Counted from the stretch's first letter, positions 1 through 8,682 are shown. The stretch: DNA of 28,474 nucleotides from UBA7672 sp964529555 (GCA_964529555.1 CAZGWV010000043.1:1-28474), one strand, 5' to 3'. The notes: generated by a model from the letters alone, not told the origin. Made by a program: numbers and translations.

Positions 1-672
1 CTGATCGAGATCGCGCCGCTGTTCTATCTCAAGAACACGATCGAGAAGGTGGAGGGCGTGCGGCCCTACACGCCGCTCGAACTCGCCGGGCAGAACATCT
101 ACTTCCGCGAGGGCTGTTATGTCTGCCACTCGCAGATGATCCGTCCGCTGCGCGACGAGGTGGAGCGCTACGGCCACTACTCGCTCGCCGCCGAGAGCAT
201 GTACGACCATCCCTTCCAGTGGGGCTCGAAGCGTACTGGCCCGGACCTTGCGCGCGTCGGCGGCAAGTATTCGGACGAATGGCACAAGCAGCATCTGGTC
301 GATCCGCGCTCGCTGGTGCCGGAATCGATCATGCCGCCCTATGCCTTCCTGTCGAACCAGCCGCTCGATTTCGCTGGCATCCAGCGCGACATGCACACGC
401 TGGCGCTTGCGGGCGTGCCCTACAGCCCGGCAATGATCGCGCGCGCTCCCGATGACGTGCTGGCGCAGTCGGGTGGCGAATACGATGTCGAGGCGATGAA
501 GGCCGACTATGGCGCCATCGCCGGCCGCGAAGGCGGCGTGCTGGTCCGCGATTTCGATGGCGAGCCGGGCGAGCCGAGCGAGATGGACGCGCTGATCGCC
601 TACCTCCAGGTCCTCGGCACGATGGTCGACTTCTCGACCTACGAAGCCGAAGACCTCTCCAACAAGCGGTGA
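1..672 (+). CDS. ccoO: cbb3-type cytochrome c oxidase subunit II (CcoO), 5' truncated
   Basis: Monoheme c-type subunit of the high-affinity cbb3 oxidase, which passes electrons toward the CcoN catalytic subunit in the cytoplasmic membrane. The frame is open from the first base, so the N-terminus and the preceding ccoN lie outside the window; 223 residues are visible. The heme c site CYVCH is at visible residues 39-43, inside the family motif REGCYVCHSQMIRP. A later SIMPPYAF stretch supplies the likely axial Met. The C-terminal half is soluble and periplasmic. The stop at 670-672 is 4 bp before ccoQ, so the genes are co-transcribed. The identification is secure from the heme motif and the following ccoQ-ccoP genes. 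Confidence 0.97.
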   Translation: MIEIAPLFYLKNTIEKVEGVRPYTPLELAGQNIYFREGCYVCHSQMIRPLRDEVERYGHYSLAAESMYDHPFQWGSKRTGPDLARVGGKYSDEWHKQHLVDPRSLVPESIMPPYAFLSNQPLDFAGIQRDMHTLALAGVPYSPAMIARAPDDVLAQSGGEYDVEAMKADYGAIAGREGGVLVRDFDGEPGEPSEMDALIAYLQVLGTMVDFSTYEAEDLSNKR

Positions 673-676
673 TCCC

Positions 677-853
677 ATGACTTACGAAGGATGGTCGTCA
701 TTCGCGCAGACGGGAGGCACGGCGTATTTCGTCGCGATCTTCCTGATCGTGCTGGTCTACGCCCTCTGGCCCCGCAATGGCGCCCGCTTCAAGCGCGCAG
801 CCGAACTCCCCATGAGAGAGAAGGAACGCGGCGATGACCGACCGCTCGCCTGA
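677..853 (+). CDS. ccoQ: cbb3-type oxidase small subunit CcoQ/FixQ
   Basis: A 58-residue protein with one membrane segment at about residues 15-32 (TAYFVAIFLIVLVYALW) followed by a basic and polar tail beginning PRNGARFKR. This is the usual form of CcoQ, the small non-catalytic subunit that stabilises the cbb3 complex. It starts with ATG 4 bp after the ccoO stop, and its last 20 bp overlap the start of ccoP in another frame, which suggests translational coupling. CcoQ sequences are poorly conserved, so the call rests on length, topology and position between ccoO and ccoP. Confidence 0.9.
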   Translation: MTYEGWSSFAQTGGTAYFVAIFLIVLVYALWPRNGARFKRAAELPMREKERGDDRPLA

Positions 854-1715
854 AGTCGATCCGCACAGCGGCGTCGAGACGACCGGCCATGAATGGGACG
901 GGATCAGGGAACTGAACAATCCGCTGCCGCGCTGGTGGCGCTTCATGTTCTGGGGATCGGTCGTGGTCGCGATCGTCTACTGGGTGTTGATGCCGGCATG
1001 GCCCGCTCTTCCGGGGATGCAGGGGCATACGACGGGCGTGCTGGAGCAATCCGACCGCGACGATGTCGCAGCGACTGTTGCTGCGGCGAAGGCCGAGCGT
1101 TCGGCGCTTGGCGCGCGGCTGATGGCGCGAGAGGCGGCCGATATTCTCAAGGACCACGAACTGAGCCAGCTGGCCCTGTCTCTGGGCGAGAGCGCGTTTG
1201 GCGACAACTGCGCGACTTGCCACGGCGCAGGCGGGCGCGGCGCGAAAGGGTATCCGCAGCTGGCGGATGATGTGTGGATCTGGGGCGGTTCGCTGGCTGA
1301 GATCGAATACACGATCCGCCACGGCATCCGCACCGGCGCTGACGATGCGCGTTTCTCGGAAATGCCGGCGTTCGGCCGCGACGATTTCCTGACCGCCGGG
1401 CAGATCGCCGATCTGGTCGAGTACGTGACGGCGCTCTCGCATCGGTCTGCCGACGAGGCGGCTGTCGCTCGCGCAGCGCCGGTATTCGAGCAGCAATGTT
1501 CGAGCTGCCACGGCGTGGATGGCCGCGGCGACCGCACGAAGGGCGCGCCCAACCTGACAGATGCCGACTGGCTCTATGGCGGCGACCGCGCCTCGGTGCG
1601 TCGGACGATTTTCGGACCGCGTAACGGCGTGATGCCCGCCTGGCAAAGCCGGTTCGACGACGCGACCATCCGCGCGCTCGCTGTCTACGTCCACTCCCTC
1701 GGAGGCGGCGAGTAG
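834..1715 (+). CDS. ccoP: cbb3-type cytochrome c oxidase diheme subunit III (CcoP)
   Basis: Diheme cytochrome c subunit, the entry point for electrons into the cbb3 oxidase. The 293-residue protein has an N-terminal cytoplasmic tail containing the family motif HEWDGIRELNNPLPRWW (residues 19-35), a membrane helix at about 36-54, and two periplasmic cytochrome c domains. Heme sites are CATCH at 126-130 and CSSCH at 222-226, with likely axial Met at 177 (SEMPAF) and 267 (GVMPAW). Length and architecture are normal for CcoP. The ATG lies inside the 3' end of ccoQ. The stop is 2 bp before ccoG. Confidence 0.97.
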   Translation: MTDRSPEVDPHSGVETTGHEWDGIRELNNPLPRWWRFMFWGSVVVAIVYWVLMPAWPALPGMQGHTTGVLEQSDRDDVAATVAAAKAERSALGARLMAREAADILKDHELSQLALSLGESAFGDNCATCHGAGGRGAKGYPQLADDVWIWGGSLAEIEYTIRHGIRTGADDARFSEMPAFGRDDFLTAGQIADLVEYVTALSHRSADEAAVARAAPVFEQQCSSCHGVDGRGDRTKGAPNLTDADWLYGGDRASVRRTIFGPRNGVMPAWQSRFDDATIRALAVYVHSLGGGE

Positions 1716-1717
1716 CG

Positions 1718-3202
1718 ATGGGCTCGACTACGCTGATCGACGGGCGCGGCCAGCGTGGTTCGGCCCCGGCTGGCGGGGAGCCGCCCGATGGCGACGCGCC
1801 TATCGTGCTGTACGAAAAACGGCGGCAGGTTTATCCCAAGCTCGTTTCGGGCAAATTCCGCACGCTGAAATGGGCGCTGCTGATCCTGACGCTCGGCGTC
1901 TACTACATTCTTCCCTGGTTTCGCTGGGACCGTGGCGCGGGAATGCCGGATCAGGCCGTGCTCGCGGATTTTGCGGGCGGGAAATTCTACTTCTTCTTCC
2001 TCGAAATCTGGCCGCAGGAAGTTCACTACATCACCGGCCTTCTGATCCTGGCCTCCATCGCCCTGTTCCTTGTGACGGCGATGTTCGGGCGCGTCTGGTG
2101 CGGATATTTCTGCCCGCAGACGGTCTGGACCGACCTGTTCATCGTGGTCGAGCGCTTCTTCGAGGGTGATCGCAATGCGCGCATGATGCGCGACAAGGCG
2201 CCGATGAGCATCGACAAGCTGGCGCGCAAAGGCGGCAAACACGCGGTCTGGCTGCTGGTTGCGTTTGCGACGGGCGGCGCCTTCATTCTCTACTGGCATG
2301 ACGCGCCAACGCTTGCGGAGTCGTTCTTCACGGGGCAAGCGCCCGCGACGGCCTATGTCTTTGCCGCCATCCTGACGGCGACGACTTATGCGCTCGCCGG
2401 CACGATGCGCGAGCAGGTCTGCACCTATATGTGCCCGTGGCCGCGCATCCAGGGCGCGTTGGTCGACAAGGATACAGTGGCGGTGACCTATCGCGCCGAT
2501 CGCGGCGAGCTGCGTGCGCCACACAAGAAGGGCGACACCTGGGAGGGGCGGGGCGATTGCATCGACTGCAAGCAGTGCGTCGTCGTTTGCCCCGTTGGAA
2601 TCGACATCCGCAATGGCCCGCAGCTCGAATGTATCCAGTGCGCGCTGTGCATCGATGCGTGCGACGCCATTATGAAGAAGGTTGGGCGTCCGAAAGGATT
2701 GATCGCCTACGATACGGACGACAACGTGACCCTGCGTTCCTCTGGACAAGAGCCGCGCGCCTTCCGGCCCATCCGCGCGCGCACGACCCTGTATCTGATC
2801 GTCCTCCTGCTGACGGCGTCGCTGATGGTGTTCGGCCTCTCGACGCGCACCACGCTTGAGTTCTCGGCGCTGAAGGACAGGTCGTTGCCCTATGTGCGGC
2901 TCAGCACGGGCGAGATCCGCAACACCTACACGCTGAAGATCGCCAACAAGCAACGCGATCCCCGCACCTTCCGGCTGTCCGTCGACGGCATATCGGGCGC
3001 GTCGCTGGATGTGATCGGCGAGACGGATCTTGCGGGCCGTGGCCTGGTGCTTGAGCCCAACGCCGTCGAAAGCTACCGCGTGCTGGTTACGGCGCCTGCA
3101 GCCGGTCTGCCGTCTGGCGGGGCGGATATCCGCATCGTGCTGACGGATGCTGGCGGCGCGCGGACCACGGCATCGACACGCTTCTCTGGACCGGAGAACT
3201 GA
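1718..3202 (+). CDS. ccoG: cytochrome c oxidase accessory protein CcoG (FixG/RdxA)
   Basis: Membrane-bound polyferredoxin involved in cbb3 oxidase maturation, linked in the literature to copper reduction for the oxidase. The 494-residue protein has several membrane helices (about 50-66, 103-122, 176-193, 210-228 and 345-362), the NosR/NapH-type cysteine motifs CGYFCPQTVW (128-137) and CTYMCPWPRIQG (235-246), and two 4Fe-4S clusters at Cys 281/284/287/291 and 305/308/311/315. The C-terminal roughly 120 residues form the periplasmic Ig-like domain typical of CcoG. It lies 2 bp after ccoP and 1 bp before fixH. Confidence 0.96.
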   Translation: MGSTTLIDGRGQRGSAPAGGEPPDGDAPIVLYEKRRQVYPKLVSGKFRTLKWALLILTLGVYYILPWFRWDRGAGMPDQAVLADFAGGKFYFFFLEIWPQEVHYITGLLILASIALFLVTAMFGRVWCGYFCPQTVWTDLFIVVERFFEGDRNARMMRDKAPMSIDKLARKGGKHAVWLLVAFATGGAFILYWHDAPTLAESFFTGQAPATAYVFAAILTATTYALAGTMREQVCTYMCPWPRIQGALVDKDTVAVTYRADRGELRAPHKKGDTWEGRGDCIDCKQCVVVCPVGIDIRNGPQLECIQCALCIDACDAIMKKVGRPKGLIAYDTDDNVTLRSSGQEPRAFRPIRARTTLYLIVLLLTASLMVFGLSTRTTLEFSALKDRSLPYVRLSTGEIRNTYTLKIANKQRDPRTFRLSVDGISGASLDVIGETDLAGRGLVLEPNAVESYRVLVTAPAAGLPSGGADIRIVLTDAGGARTTASTRFSGPEN

Positions 3203-3203
3203 C

Positions 3204-3707
3204 ATGGCGGCCAAGGCAATGGCGATCAAGACGAAGCAGCTGCGCGGCATACACGTGCTGTTCTGGATATCCGGCCTCTTCGCGGTGATGATCGCGGTGA
3301 ATGCGACCTTTCTGTTCTGGGCGCTGAAGTCGTTCCCCGGCGAACAGGTAAAGAACTCCTACGTGCTTGGCCTCGATTACAACAGCGAGGTCGCACGCCG
3401 CCGCGAGCAGGAGAAGCTGGGCTGGACGTCCGAGGTCGGGCTGGCGGATACCAGCGGGAAAAGGCTTGTGGTGAGAATGCTCGACGCCGGTCAGGCGCCA
3501 CTGACCGGCCTTGCAGTCTCGGCAAGCGTGCATGTCGCCGGCGAGGCGAAAGCGGCGAGCGTCGATCTCGCTGAAGTCTCGCCGGGCGAATACGCCGTGG
3601 ATATGGAGACACATGGCGGCGCACGCATCGAGGCGCTGATTTCAGCCCGGCGCGCTGGCGAAGAGAGCGCAGTATTCCAGGCCGCCAAGACACTCGTGAC
3701 GCCATGA
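3204..3707 (+). CDS. ccoH: cbb3 oxidase assembly protein FixH/CcoH
   Basis: A 167-residue membrane-anchored protein needed for assembly or stability of the cbb3 oxidase. It has one N-terminal helix at about residues 17-41 (IHVLFWISGLFAVMIAVN region, then TFLFWALKSFPGEQ) and a periplasmic beta-rich domain with the family-like stretch NSYVLGLDYNSEVARRREQEKLGW at 51-74. The frame is open upstream to 3147, but the ATG at 3204, just after the ccoG stop, avoids a long overlap; ATG 3219 is an alternative. Its stop overlaps the ccoI start as ATGA, the usual sign of translational coupling. Confidence 0.93.
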   Translation: MAAKAMAIKTKQLRGIHVLFWISGLFAVMIAVNATFLFWALKSFPGEQVKNSYVLGLDYNSEVARRREQEKLGWTSEVGLADTSGKRLVVRMLDAGQAPLTGLAVSASVHVAGEAKAASVDLAEVSPGEYAVDMETHGGARIEALISARRAGEESAVFQAAKTLVTP

Positions 3708-5908
3708 TCGACGCTGTCGCGGGATGCCCGAGCGGACTGGCGCCTGCGTCGCCCGCCGGTTTCGCCCAGGACCCCTCGGCGTTCGTCACCGAAAGCCGGG
3801 GCAGGCGCGCGCTCGAGATCGCGGTGCACGGCGCAAGTTGCGGCGGGTGCCTTGCGAAGATCGAGGGCGCGGTTGCGGCCTTGCCGGGGGTGGCGGCGGC
3901 GCGCCTCAATCTTTCGACGGGCCGGATGCATGTGGAGTGGACAGGCGGACTGCAACCGCGCCGGATTACGGAGACGATCGCGAAGCTTGGTTACGACGCC
4001 GCAGCCTGCGACGCGGCTAAGGCCGATGACGGCGTTGCATCAGCAGAACGCCGTCTATTGATCGCCATGGTGGTGGCCGGGCTTGCGACTGTTATGATCA
4101 TGGTGGTCTCGGAACCTCTGTGGTTCAGCCCCGACATAACGCTGGAAACGCGCACGCTGTTGCACTGGGTTTCGGCTCTGGTCGCCATACCCGCCACGGC
4201 GTTCTCAGGCGTGCCGTTCTTTCAATCCGCATTTGCAGCTCTGCAATGTCGCCGCCTCAACATGGATGTGCCGATTTCGCTGGCAGTTATCCTCGCCATC
4301 GCGATCAGCCTCTATGAGACAGCACGCGGCGGCCAGCACGCCTACTTCGACGCGTCGGTCATGCTGCTGTTCTTCCTGTTGATCGGGCGTTTCTTCGACG
4401 CGCGGCTGCGCCGTCGCGCTTATGCCGCCGCGAATGCACTCGCCGCGCTGCAGACTGCCAGCGCGACTCGTATCGGTCCGCTGGGCGCCGCCGAGGCGGT
4501 CCGTGCATCCGATGTGCGGCCGGGCGACGTGTTGCTGATCGCGGCGGGCGAGCGTCTGGCTGTCGATGCCGAAGTCGTTTCCGGCGCCAGCGAGGTCGAT
4601 CTGCGGATGGTGACCGGGGAGGTCGAGCCCTCCGCCGCTTATGCCGGTCAGGTCCTGCATGCGGGCGCGGTCAACCTGTCTGCGCCCTTGCAGGTGCGCG
4701 CGGTCGCTCCAGCGAGCCAGTCCCTGACCGCCGAGATCGGGCGACTGCTGGAGGCGGGCGAGCAAAAGAAATCCTCCTTCCGCCGCATCGCTGACCGCGC
4801 CGCCGAAGCCTACGTGCCGCAAGTCCATATCGCGGCGGGGCTTACCTTTGTGATGTGGCTGGTGCTGGGAGCCTCGCTGTCGCAGGCGGCGTTCATCGCG
4901 ATCACCGTGCTGATCATCACATGCCCATGCGCCATCGCGCTGGCGGCGCCGATGGTGCAGGTCGCCGCCGCGGGCCGCCTGTTCAAGCAGGGTGCGTATC
5001 TCTCATCGGGGGATGCGCTGGAACGCATCGCGGCGGTCGATCACGTCGTGTTCGACAAGACAGGCACGCTGACACTCGGCGAACCGAAGCTTGCCGGCGA
5101 GCACCAGGCCGGCGCTCTTGCGCAAGCTGCGATGCTGGCTCGCGCCAGCCGCCATCCGTTCTCGCGCGCCATTTCGCAGGCAGCAGGGATCGGTCCCGTC
5201 GCGGCTTCAATCGTCGAGCATCCGGGTCATGGCGTTTCCGGCATCGTCGATGGCCGCGCGGCCAGGCTTGGCTCGGCCGCATTCGCAGGCGTCGCCGGGG
5301 AGGGCGGCAGCGAGCTGTGGTTCGCTATCGAAGGCGCAGCGCCCATTGCCTTCCGTTTCGAGGATAGGTTGCGGCCCGAAGCGAAGGAAACGGTGGAGCG
5401 CCTGCGTCGCATGGGTCTGTCTGTTGAGTTGCTGTCAGGCGACTCGTCCGAGCGCGTCGCGCTTGCCGCGCTCGAAGCAGGCATCGAGCAGTGGACGGCC
5501 GCGGCGACGCCTGTGTCGAAGGCCCGGCGTCTCGCCGTGGAGGCCGGCGGACGCAAGGTGCTGATGGTGGGTGATGGTCTCAACGATGCAGCCGCTCTTG
5601 CCGGCGCCCACGCATCGCTGGCGCCGGGCGGCGCCGTGGATGTGTCGCGGCTCGCAAGCGATTGCGTCTATTCCGGCGGCAGCCTGAAGTCGGTCGCGAT
5701 GATCGTCGAGGTCGCGCGTGCGGCCCGGCGGCGGATGCGCGAGAACTTCGCCTTCGCGGCGGTCTATAATCTCGTCGCCGTGCCGGTCGCGGTTGTCGGG
5801 TGGGCTACGCCCATGGTGGCGGCGGCGGCGATGTCGCTGTCGTCCGCCATTGTCACGCTCAATGCCTTGAGGCTTTCGCTGATGAAGCTGGAGGATGGCG
5901 CGCCATGA
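3704..5908 (+). CDS. ccoI: Cu+-exporting P1B-type ATPase for cbb3 oxidase assembly (CcoI/FixI)
   Basis: Copper-transporting P-type ATPase that supplies copper to the cbb3 oxidase. The 734-residue protein has an N-terminal HMA domain with a CGGC metal site at Cys46/Cys49. Membrane helices follow, then the actuator motif TGE (304-306), the transmembrane metal motif CPC (407-409), the phosphorylation motif DKTGT (Asp451), the SRHP nucleotide-domain motif (His484-Pro485), and the hinge GDGLND (623-628). The final pair of helices lies at about 680-725. Length is normal for FixI. It begins 4 bp inside fixH and overlaps ccoS by 4 bp. Confidence 0.97.
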   Translation: MIDAVAGCPSGLAPASPAGFAQDPSAFVTESRGRRALEIAVHGASCGGCLAKIEGAVAALPGVAAARLNLSTGRMHVEWTGGLQPRRITETIAKLGYDAAACDAAKADDGVASAERRLLIAMVVAGLATVMIMVVSEPLWFSPDITLETRTLLHWVSALVAIPATAFSGVPFFQSAFAALQCRRLNMDVPISLAVILAIAISLYETARGGQHAYFDASVMLLFFLLIGRFFDARLRRRAYAAANALAALQTASATRIGPLGAAEAVRASDVRPGDVLLIAAGERLAVDAEVVSGASEVDLRMVTGEVEPSAAYAGQVLHAGAVNLSAPLQVRAVAPASQSLTAEIGRLLEAGEQKKSSFRRIADRAAEAYVPQVHIAAGLTFVMWLVLGASLSQAAFIAITVLIITCPCAIALAAPMVQVAAAGRLFKQGAYLSSGDALERIAAVDHVVFDKTGTLTLGEPKLAGEHQAGALAQAAMLARASRHPFSRAISQAAGIGPVAASIVEHPGHGVSGIVDGRAARLGSAAFAGVAGEGGSELWFAIEGAAPIAFRFEDRLRPEAKETVERLRRMGLSVELLSGDSSERVALAALEAGIEQWTAAATPVSKARRLAVEAGGRKVLMVGDGLNDAAALAGAHASLAPGGAVDVSRLASDCVYSGGSLKSVAMIVEVARAARRRMRENFAFAAVYNLVAVPVAVVGWATPMVAAAAMSLSSAIVTLNALRLSLMKLEDGAP

Positions 5909-6054
5909 CCGTGCTTCTCTACATGATGGGGGCGGCCCTGGTGCTGGCCGGTATCGCTCTTGCGGCTTTCGTCTGGTCGCTGCGGGCGGGGCAGTTCGAC
6001 GACCCTGCCGGATCGGCTGCGCGGATACTGACGGACAAGGACCCGCTGCCCTGA
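5905..6054 (+). CDS. ccoS: cbb3-type oxidase assembly protein CcoS
   Basis: A 49-residue protein with one membrane helix at about residues 3-25, followed by the conserved CcoS feature WSLRAGQFDDPAGSAARIL and a short acidic-basic tail. CcoS is required for insertion of cofactors into CcoN during cbb3 assembly. The ATG overlaps the ccoI stop (ATGA). It is the last gene of the ccoNOQP-GHIS cluster here; about 100 bp then separate it from the response regulator. Confidence 0.95.
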   Translation: MTVLLYMMGAALVLAGIALAAFVWSLRAGQFDDPAGSAARILTDKDPLP

Positions 6055-6157
6055 TGCCGTAGTGGCAAGACGCGGCAACTCGTGCGTTGACAGGCGAGGC
6101 GAGCAATGGCCCCTGAGGCAGTCCGAATCACACAGGCCAGCAGGCGGGAGCGCTTTG

Positions 6158-6889
6158 GTGTCGGTAGTAACGTCGCACGGCAACATTCTTATCGTCGACG
6201 ACGATGCCGGCCTGCGGGAAACGCTCGCCGATTTCCTCGAGGCCGAGGGCTATGTCACGCGCCAGGCCGCTCATCCCGGCGAGGCGCGGGCGTTGATGGC
6301 GGCCGAGCCGGCGGACCTTCTATTGCTCGACATCAACATGCCGGGCGGAGACGGGCTCAGCTATGCCGCCGAGATCAGGGCGCGGCTTTCAACGCCGATC
6401 ATCATGCTCTCGGGCAAGGGCTCGATGGTGGATCGGGTTGTCGGGCTGGAGGTTGGCGCGGATGACTATCTGCCGAAACCATTCGAACTTCGCGAGCTTC
6501 TGGCGCGCGTCCGTGCGGTGCTGCGCCGTGCGCGTCCCGTGGCGGATGCGCCTGCAGTCTCAACCGAACGCCAGGCGCGCTTCGACAATTTCGTGCTGAC
6601 GCCTTCGCGGCGCGATATCTGCACGGTATCGGGCATCCCTATCGATCTGACCGGGGCGGAATACAATCTTGCCGCCGCTCTGGTGGATCGGCCCAACCGC
6701 GTGATGTCGCGCGATGCGATTGCCGATGCGACGAAGAAGGATGACTGGGAAGCCCTCGATCGCAGCATAGACACGCTGGTTAGCCGCTTGCGCCGCAAGC
6801 TGGCGCAGCACGCTTCCAGCGCCAACCTGATCCAGACGGTGCGTGGCGAGGGCTATGTGCTGGCCTGCAAGGTTCACTGGAACCACTAG
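6158..6889 (+). CDS. OmpR/PhoB-family response regulator
   Basis: Two-component transcription regulator of 243 residues. The receiver domain spans about 7-122 with acidic pocket Asp14-Asp16, phospho-acceptor Asp58 (LLLDINMPGGDG) and Lys107 (LPKPFE). An OmpR-type winged helix follows at about 145-240, ending in the typical VRGEGYVLA. The frame is open from 6062, but GTG 6158 is preferred: it has GGAG at 6147-6150 with a 7-base spacer and begins directly before the receiver. It sits between ccoS and a convergent FixL-like hybrid kinase whose stop is only 6 bp away, so it is the likely partner of that kinase. The closest known arrangement is the hFixL-FxkR pair of some rhizobia, where FxkR is also OmpR/PhoB type. 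That link is inferred from context only. Confidence 0.92.
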   Translation: MSVVTSHGNILIVDDDAGLRETLADFLEAEGYVTRQAAHPGEARALMAAEPADLLLLDINMPGGDGLSYAAEIRARLSTPIIMLSGKGSMVDRVVGLEVGADDYLPKPFELRELLARVRAVLRRARPVADAPAVSTERQARFDNFVLTPSRRDICTVSGIPIDLTGAEYNLAAALVDRPNRVMSRDAIADATKKDDWEALDRSIDTLVSRLRRKLAQHASSANLIQTVRGEGYVLACKVHWNH

Positions 6890-6895
6890 GCTCGT

Positions 6896-8536
6896 TCAGC
6901 CGTCTTCGCGTGGATAAAGCGTTCCGTGAACCATCTGCGCAAGCTGTGCGCGCGTTGATGGTTTGGGCAGGAAGGGTCGGCTGGTGGGGCTGCTCTCTTC
7001 GGCCATCCGGGGCGAATAGCCCGAAGTCAGCACGATGCGGATGTGCGGATTGCGCGCCGCGATCACGTCGGCCAGCGCGTGTCCGTCCATGCCGCCCGGC
7101 ATCACGACATCGACAAGCGCCAGCTGTATCTCCGGCGAGCGGGACAGGACGTCGAGCGCGCTTGCGCCATCCGCCGCGATCTTCACGCGATAGCCAAGGC
7201 TCTGCAGTCGCGAAACAGTGACGAGGCGAACATCGGGATCATCCTCAACCACCAGGACGACCTCGCCATCGCCTGCAGGCATCGACGCATCGGAGCCAGT
7301 GGCCGCCGGCGTTACCGCCACGCCCAGGTGCGGGAAGAACAGGCTGACGCGCGTGCCGTGGCCAACTTCGCTGTAGAGCCGCGCGTGGCCGCCGATCTGC
7401 TTCATAAAACCATAGACCATCGACAGGCCAAGCCCGGTTCCAGAGCCCACCTCCTTGGTCGTGAAGAAGGGTTCGATGGCGCGAGCGCGCACTTCGGGCG
7501 CCATGCCTGCGCCATTGTCCGACACTGAAACGCGCAGATAGTCGCCCGGCGGGGCGTCCTGCGCGGTGCGTGGATCGTCGTCGAACCGCACCATTTCGGT
7601 TTCGATGTCGATAACCCCGCCCTCGGGCATGGCGTCGCGCGCATTGACCACGAGGTTGAGCACTGCCGTTTCGAACTGGTCGATATCCGCATCCACGGTG
7701 CCGGCGTCGCTCGCCAGATGCATGCGGATTTCCACGGTGCCGCCGATGGTCCGCTGCAGCATCTCCGCCATGTCTGCGAGGCATGTGTTGAGGTCGAGCG
7801 GCTGGCGCAGCAGGGGCTGCTTGCGCGCGAAGGCCAGCAGGCGCTGTGTGATCCGCGCTGCACGCACGGCGGCGTCCTGTGCGCGCGCAACGGCGCGGCG
7901 GGCGGCGGGCGGCAGGTCCACATTGGCGATCATTTCGAGATTGCCGCCGATGACGGCGAGGATGTTGTTGAAGTCGTGCGCAATGCCGCCCGACAACTGG
8001 CCGATCGCATCCAGCTTCTGGTGGTGGAGGATCATTTCCTCCGCGCGTTTTTTCTCGGTCAGATCGTAGATGATGCCGACGAAGATGATGCCATTGGCCG
8101 TCTCCGCTTCGCCCACCGACAGATACATGGGGAACACGGCGCCATCGGATTTCAGCCCGGTCAGTTCGCGGCCGATGCCGATGATACGCTTTACGCGCGT
8201 TTCGCGATGACGCGACAGGAATCCGTCATGGTTTTCAGCATAGGAACCCGGCATCAGCGCCGAGACGTTGCGGCCAATGAGTTCGCCCGAGGAGTATTTG
8301 AACAGCCGCTCGCAGCCGGGGTTGACATACTGGATGATGCCGACCGCATCGATGACGATCAACCCGTCCACCATCGTCTCGGGCACGATGCGGAAGCGGT
8401 CGTCGGTGAAGAGCGATTGCAGGCTGATGTTCGGCAGTCTCCAGAGGCGCGGCGAGTCTAGCCCATGCCCGTTCGGGGCGCCAGTTGGCGCGCGGGACGA
8501 TGGATCGGGCGAAGAGGGCGGCGATGATTCGCGCAT
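6896..8536 (-). CDS. FixL-like PAS (heme) hybrid histidine kinase with C-terminal receiver
   Basis: Soluble hybrid sensor kinase of 546 residues with no membrane segment. A PAS domain spans about 47-160, HisKA has His187 (GGIAHDFNN), the ATPase domain has N-box NLVVNARD (294-301), DNGAG (340-344) and GSGTGLGLS (364-372), and the receiver has Asp476 (LVDVVMPGG) and Lys525. Against remembered Bradyrhizobium FixL, the heme-ligand region aligns without gaps: His103 at the proximal heme His200 position, Arg109 at Arg206, Arg123 in IIGIGRE at the oxygen-bonding Arg220, and Leu139 at Leu236. Binding of O2 by heme is therefore the likely input. The ATG at 8536 has AGGA at a 5-base spacing; the longer frame to 8755 would run over the divergent gene. 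It lies tail-to-tail with the OmpR regulator and close to the cbb3 operon. Confidence 0.92.
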   Translation of the reverse strand: MRESSPPSSPDPSSRAPTGAPNGHGLDSPRLWRLPNISLQSLFTDDRFRIVPETMVDGLIVIDAVGIIQYVNPGCERLFKYSSGELIGRNVSALMPGSYAENHDGFLSRHRETRVKRIIGIGRELTGLKSDGAVFPMYLSVGEAETANGIIFVGIIYDLTEKKRAEEMILHHQKLDAIGQLSGGIAHDFNNILAVIGGNLEMIANVDLPPAARRAVARAQDAAVRAARITQRLLAFARKQPLLRQPLDLNTCLADMAEMLQRTIGGTVEIRMHLASDAGTVDADIDQFETAVLNLVVNARDAMPEGGVIDIETEMVRFDDDPRTAQDAPPGDYLRVSVSDNGAGMAPEVRARAIEPFFTTKEVGSGTGLGLSMVYGFMKQIGGHARLYSEVGHGTRVSLFFPHLGVAVTPAATGSDASMPAGDGEVVLVVEDDPDVRLVTVSRLQSLGYRVKIAADGASALDVLSRSPEIQLALVDVVMPGGMDGHALADVIAARNPHIRIVLTSGYSPRMAEESSPTSRPFLPKPSTRAQLAQMVHGTLYPREDG

Positions 8537-8600
8537 GGCGGTCCTCGCGGCGCGCGGTCGCGCTGCCGGTCGTCGATGCCGCATCGCTGCTGTCCGGCCC

Positions 8601-8614
8601 TTGATCTGGATCAG
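8601..8614. promoter_or_regulatory. FNR/FixK-type anaerobox
   Basis: TTGATCTGGATCAG matches the FNR/FixK consensus TTGAT-N4-ATCAA at 9 of 10 half-site bases. It lies in the 146-bp divergent region between the hybrid kinase (start 8536, minus) and the lipoprotein gene (start 8683, plus). The centre is about 71 bp from the kinase ATG and 75 bp from the lipoprotein ATG, so either or both could be controlled by a CRP/FNR-family protein. No convincing -10 hexamer was identified for either direction. Confidence 0.6.
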
Positions 8615-8682
8615 ACGCCCGGACCGACCGCGATTGCAGACTGGCGGCGATGACACCGGACCGCAGATCATCGGGGATCGAC

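Noticed and set aside
6087..6115. TTGACA at 6087-6092 as a promoter for the response regulator
   Set aside because: No acceptable -10 hexamer lies at a 15-19 base spacing (CCCCTG at 17).
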